From Dehalococcoidia bacterium (lineage in GTDB: Bacteria; Chloroflexota; Dehalococcoidia; UBA2985), in NCBI GenBank assembly GCA_030740415.1, contig JASLXI010000078.1:1-5569 (forward strand): a stretch of 5,569 nt of DNA, written 5' to 3'. A program made the position numbers and the translations under genes. Shown here piece by piece: positions 5,499 through 5,569 of this stretch. Numbering within the stretch: position 1 is the first letter of the stretch; every line of letters starts with the position of its first letter. The notes beneath the pieces were generated by a model, which was not told the DNA's origin, did not search any database, and saw only the letters and a list, made by a program, of their open reading frames with translations.

Positions 5499-5569
5499 CC
5501 TCTTATCAGGAGATTAGCAAATAACTCGCAAAACGTGAGATAATCGTGTAGATAGGACTTGTCTGCTAC

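Larger units (their letters stand above)
5414..5569. other. Non-coding upstream region of the oxidoreductase gene
   Basis: No convincing gene lies here on either strand. It contains the minus-strand promoter at 5419-5447 and a short inverted repeat at 5483-5498. The distal part (5500-5569) is A/T-richer than the genes and may belong to the control region of a gene beyond the window edge, but I see no clear element there. Confidence 0.5.

Noticed and set aside
5516..5544. Possible + strand promoter with GATAAT at 5539-5544
   Set aside because: No acceptable -35 hexamer lies at 16-18 nt and no gene start follows within the window, so a single -10-like hexamer in A/T-rich DNA is not enough.

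Overview
This 5.6 kb window reads as ordinary chromosomal DNA from a free-living bacterium. It holds five complete genes plus the tail of a sixth, arranged + / - - - / + / -. GC looks like the mid-fifties percent by eye. The gene mix is a CoxL-type molybdenum hydroxylase, a Gfo/Idh/MocA oxidoreductase, an extended alpha/beta hydrolase and a NYN-LOTUS protein. Such a mix is often seen in uncultured Chloroflexota and similar environmental lineages, but that assignment is inference and nothing here proves a phylum. I see no rRNA, tRNA, CRISPR array, insertion sequence or phage gene.

Layout. Positions 2-157 (+) are the last 51 codons of a xanthine dehydrogenase-family molybdopterin subunit. A perfect GC-rich hairpin (186-220) separates it from a convergent three-gene minus-strand cluster, listed here in transcription order. 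First is a membrane-anchored SlyD-like FKBP peptidyl-prolyl isomerase (about 2891-2153). Second is a NYN (PIN-like) RNase domain fused to an OST-HTH/LOTUS domain (2096-1119). Third is a LACTB2-type metallo-beta-lactamase-fold protein (1081-254). Divergent from the cluster is a membrane-anchored alpha/beta hydrolase (2945-4255, +). Convergent with that gene is a Gal80-like Gfo/Idh/MocA oxidoreductase (5368-4286, -). Positions 5414-5569 carry its promoter and no visible gene.

How they may work together. The FKBP, NYN and MBL genes are closely spaced (56 and 37 nt gaps) and look like one operon. Two of the three belong to families with RNA-cleaving members, so an RNA-processing role for the cluster is plausible. 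The FKBP and the hydrolase are both predicted by the positive-inside rule to hold their catalytic domains outside the cytoplasm. They are read from overlapping back-to-back promoters.

The most interesting points are these. The FKBP gene appears split by a one-base shift in an AAAA run four codons after a well-placed ATG. Both divergent genes have a -10 box only 6-7 nt from their ATG, the layout of leaderless mRNAs. The oxidoreductase has Trp where its family normally has the catalytic Lys.
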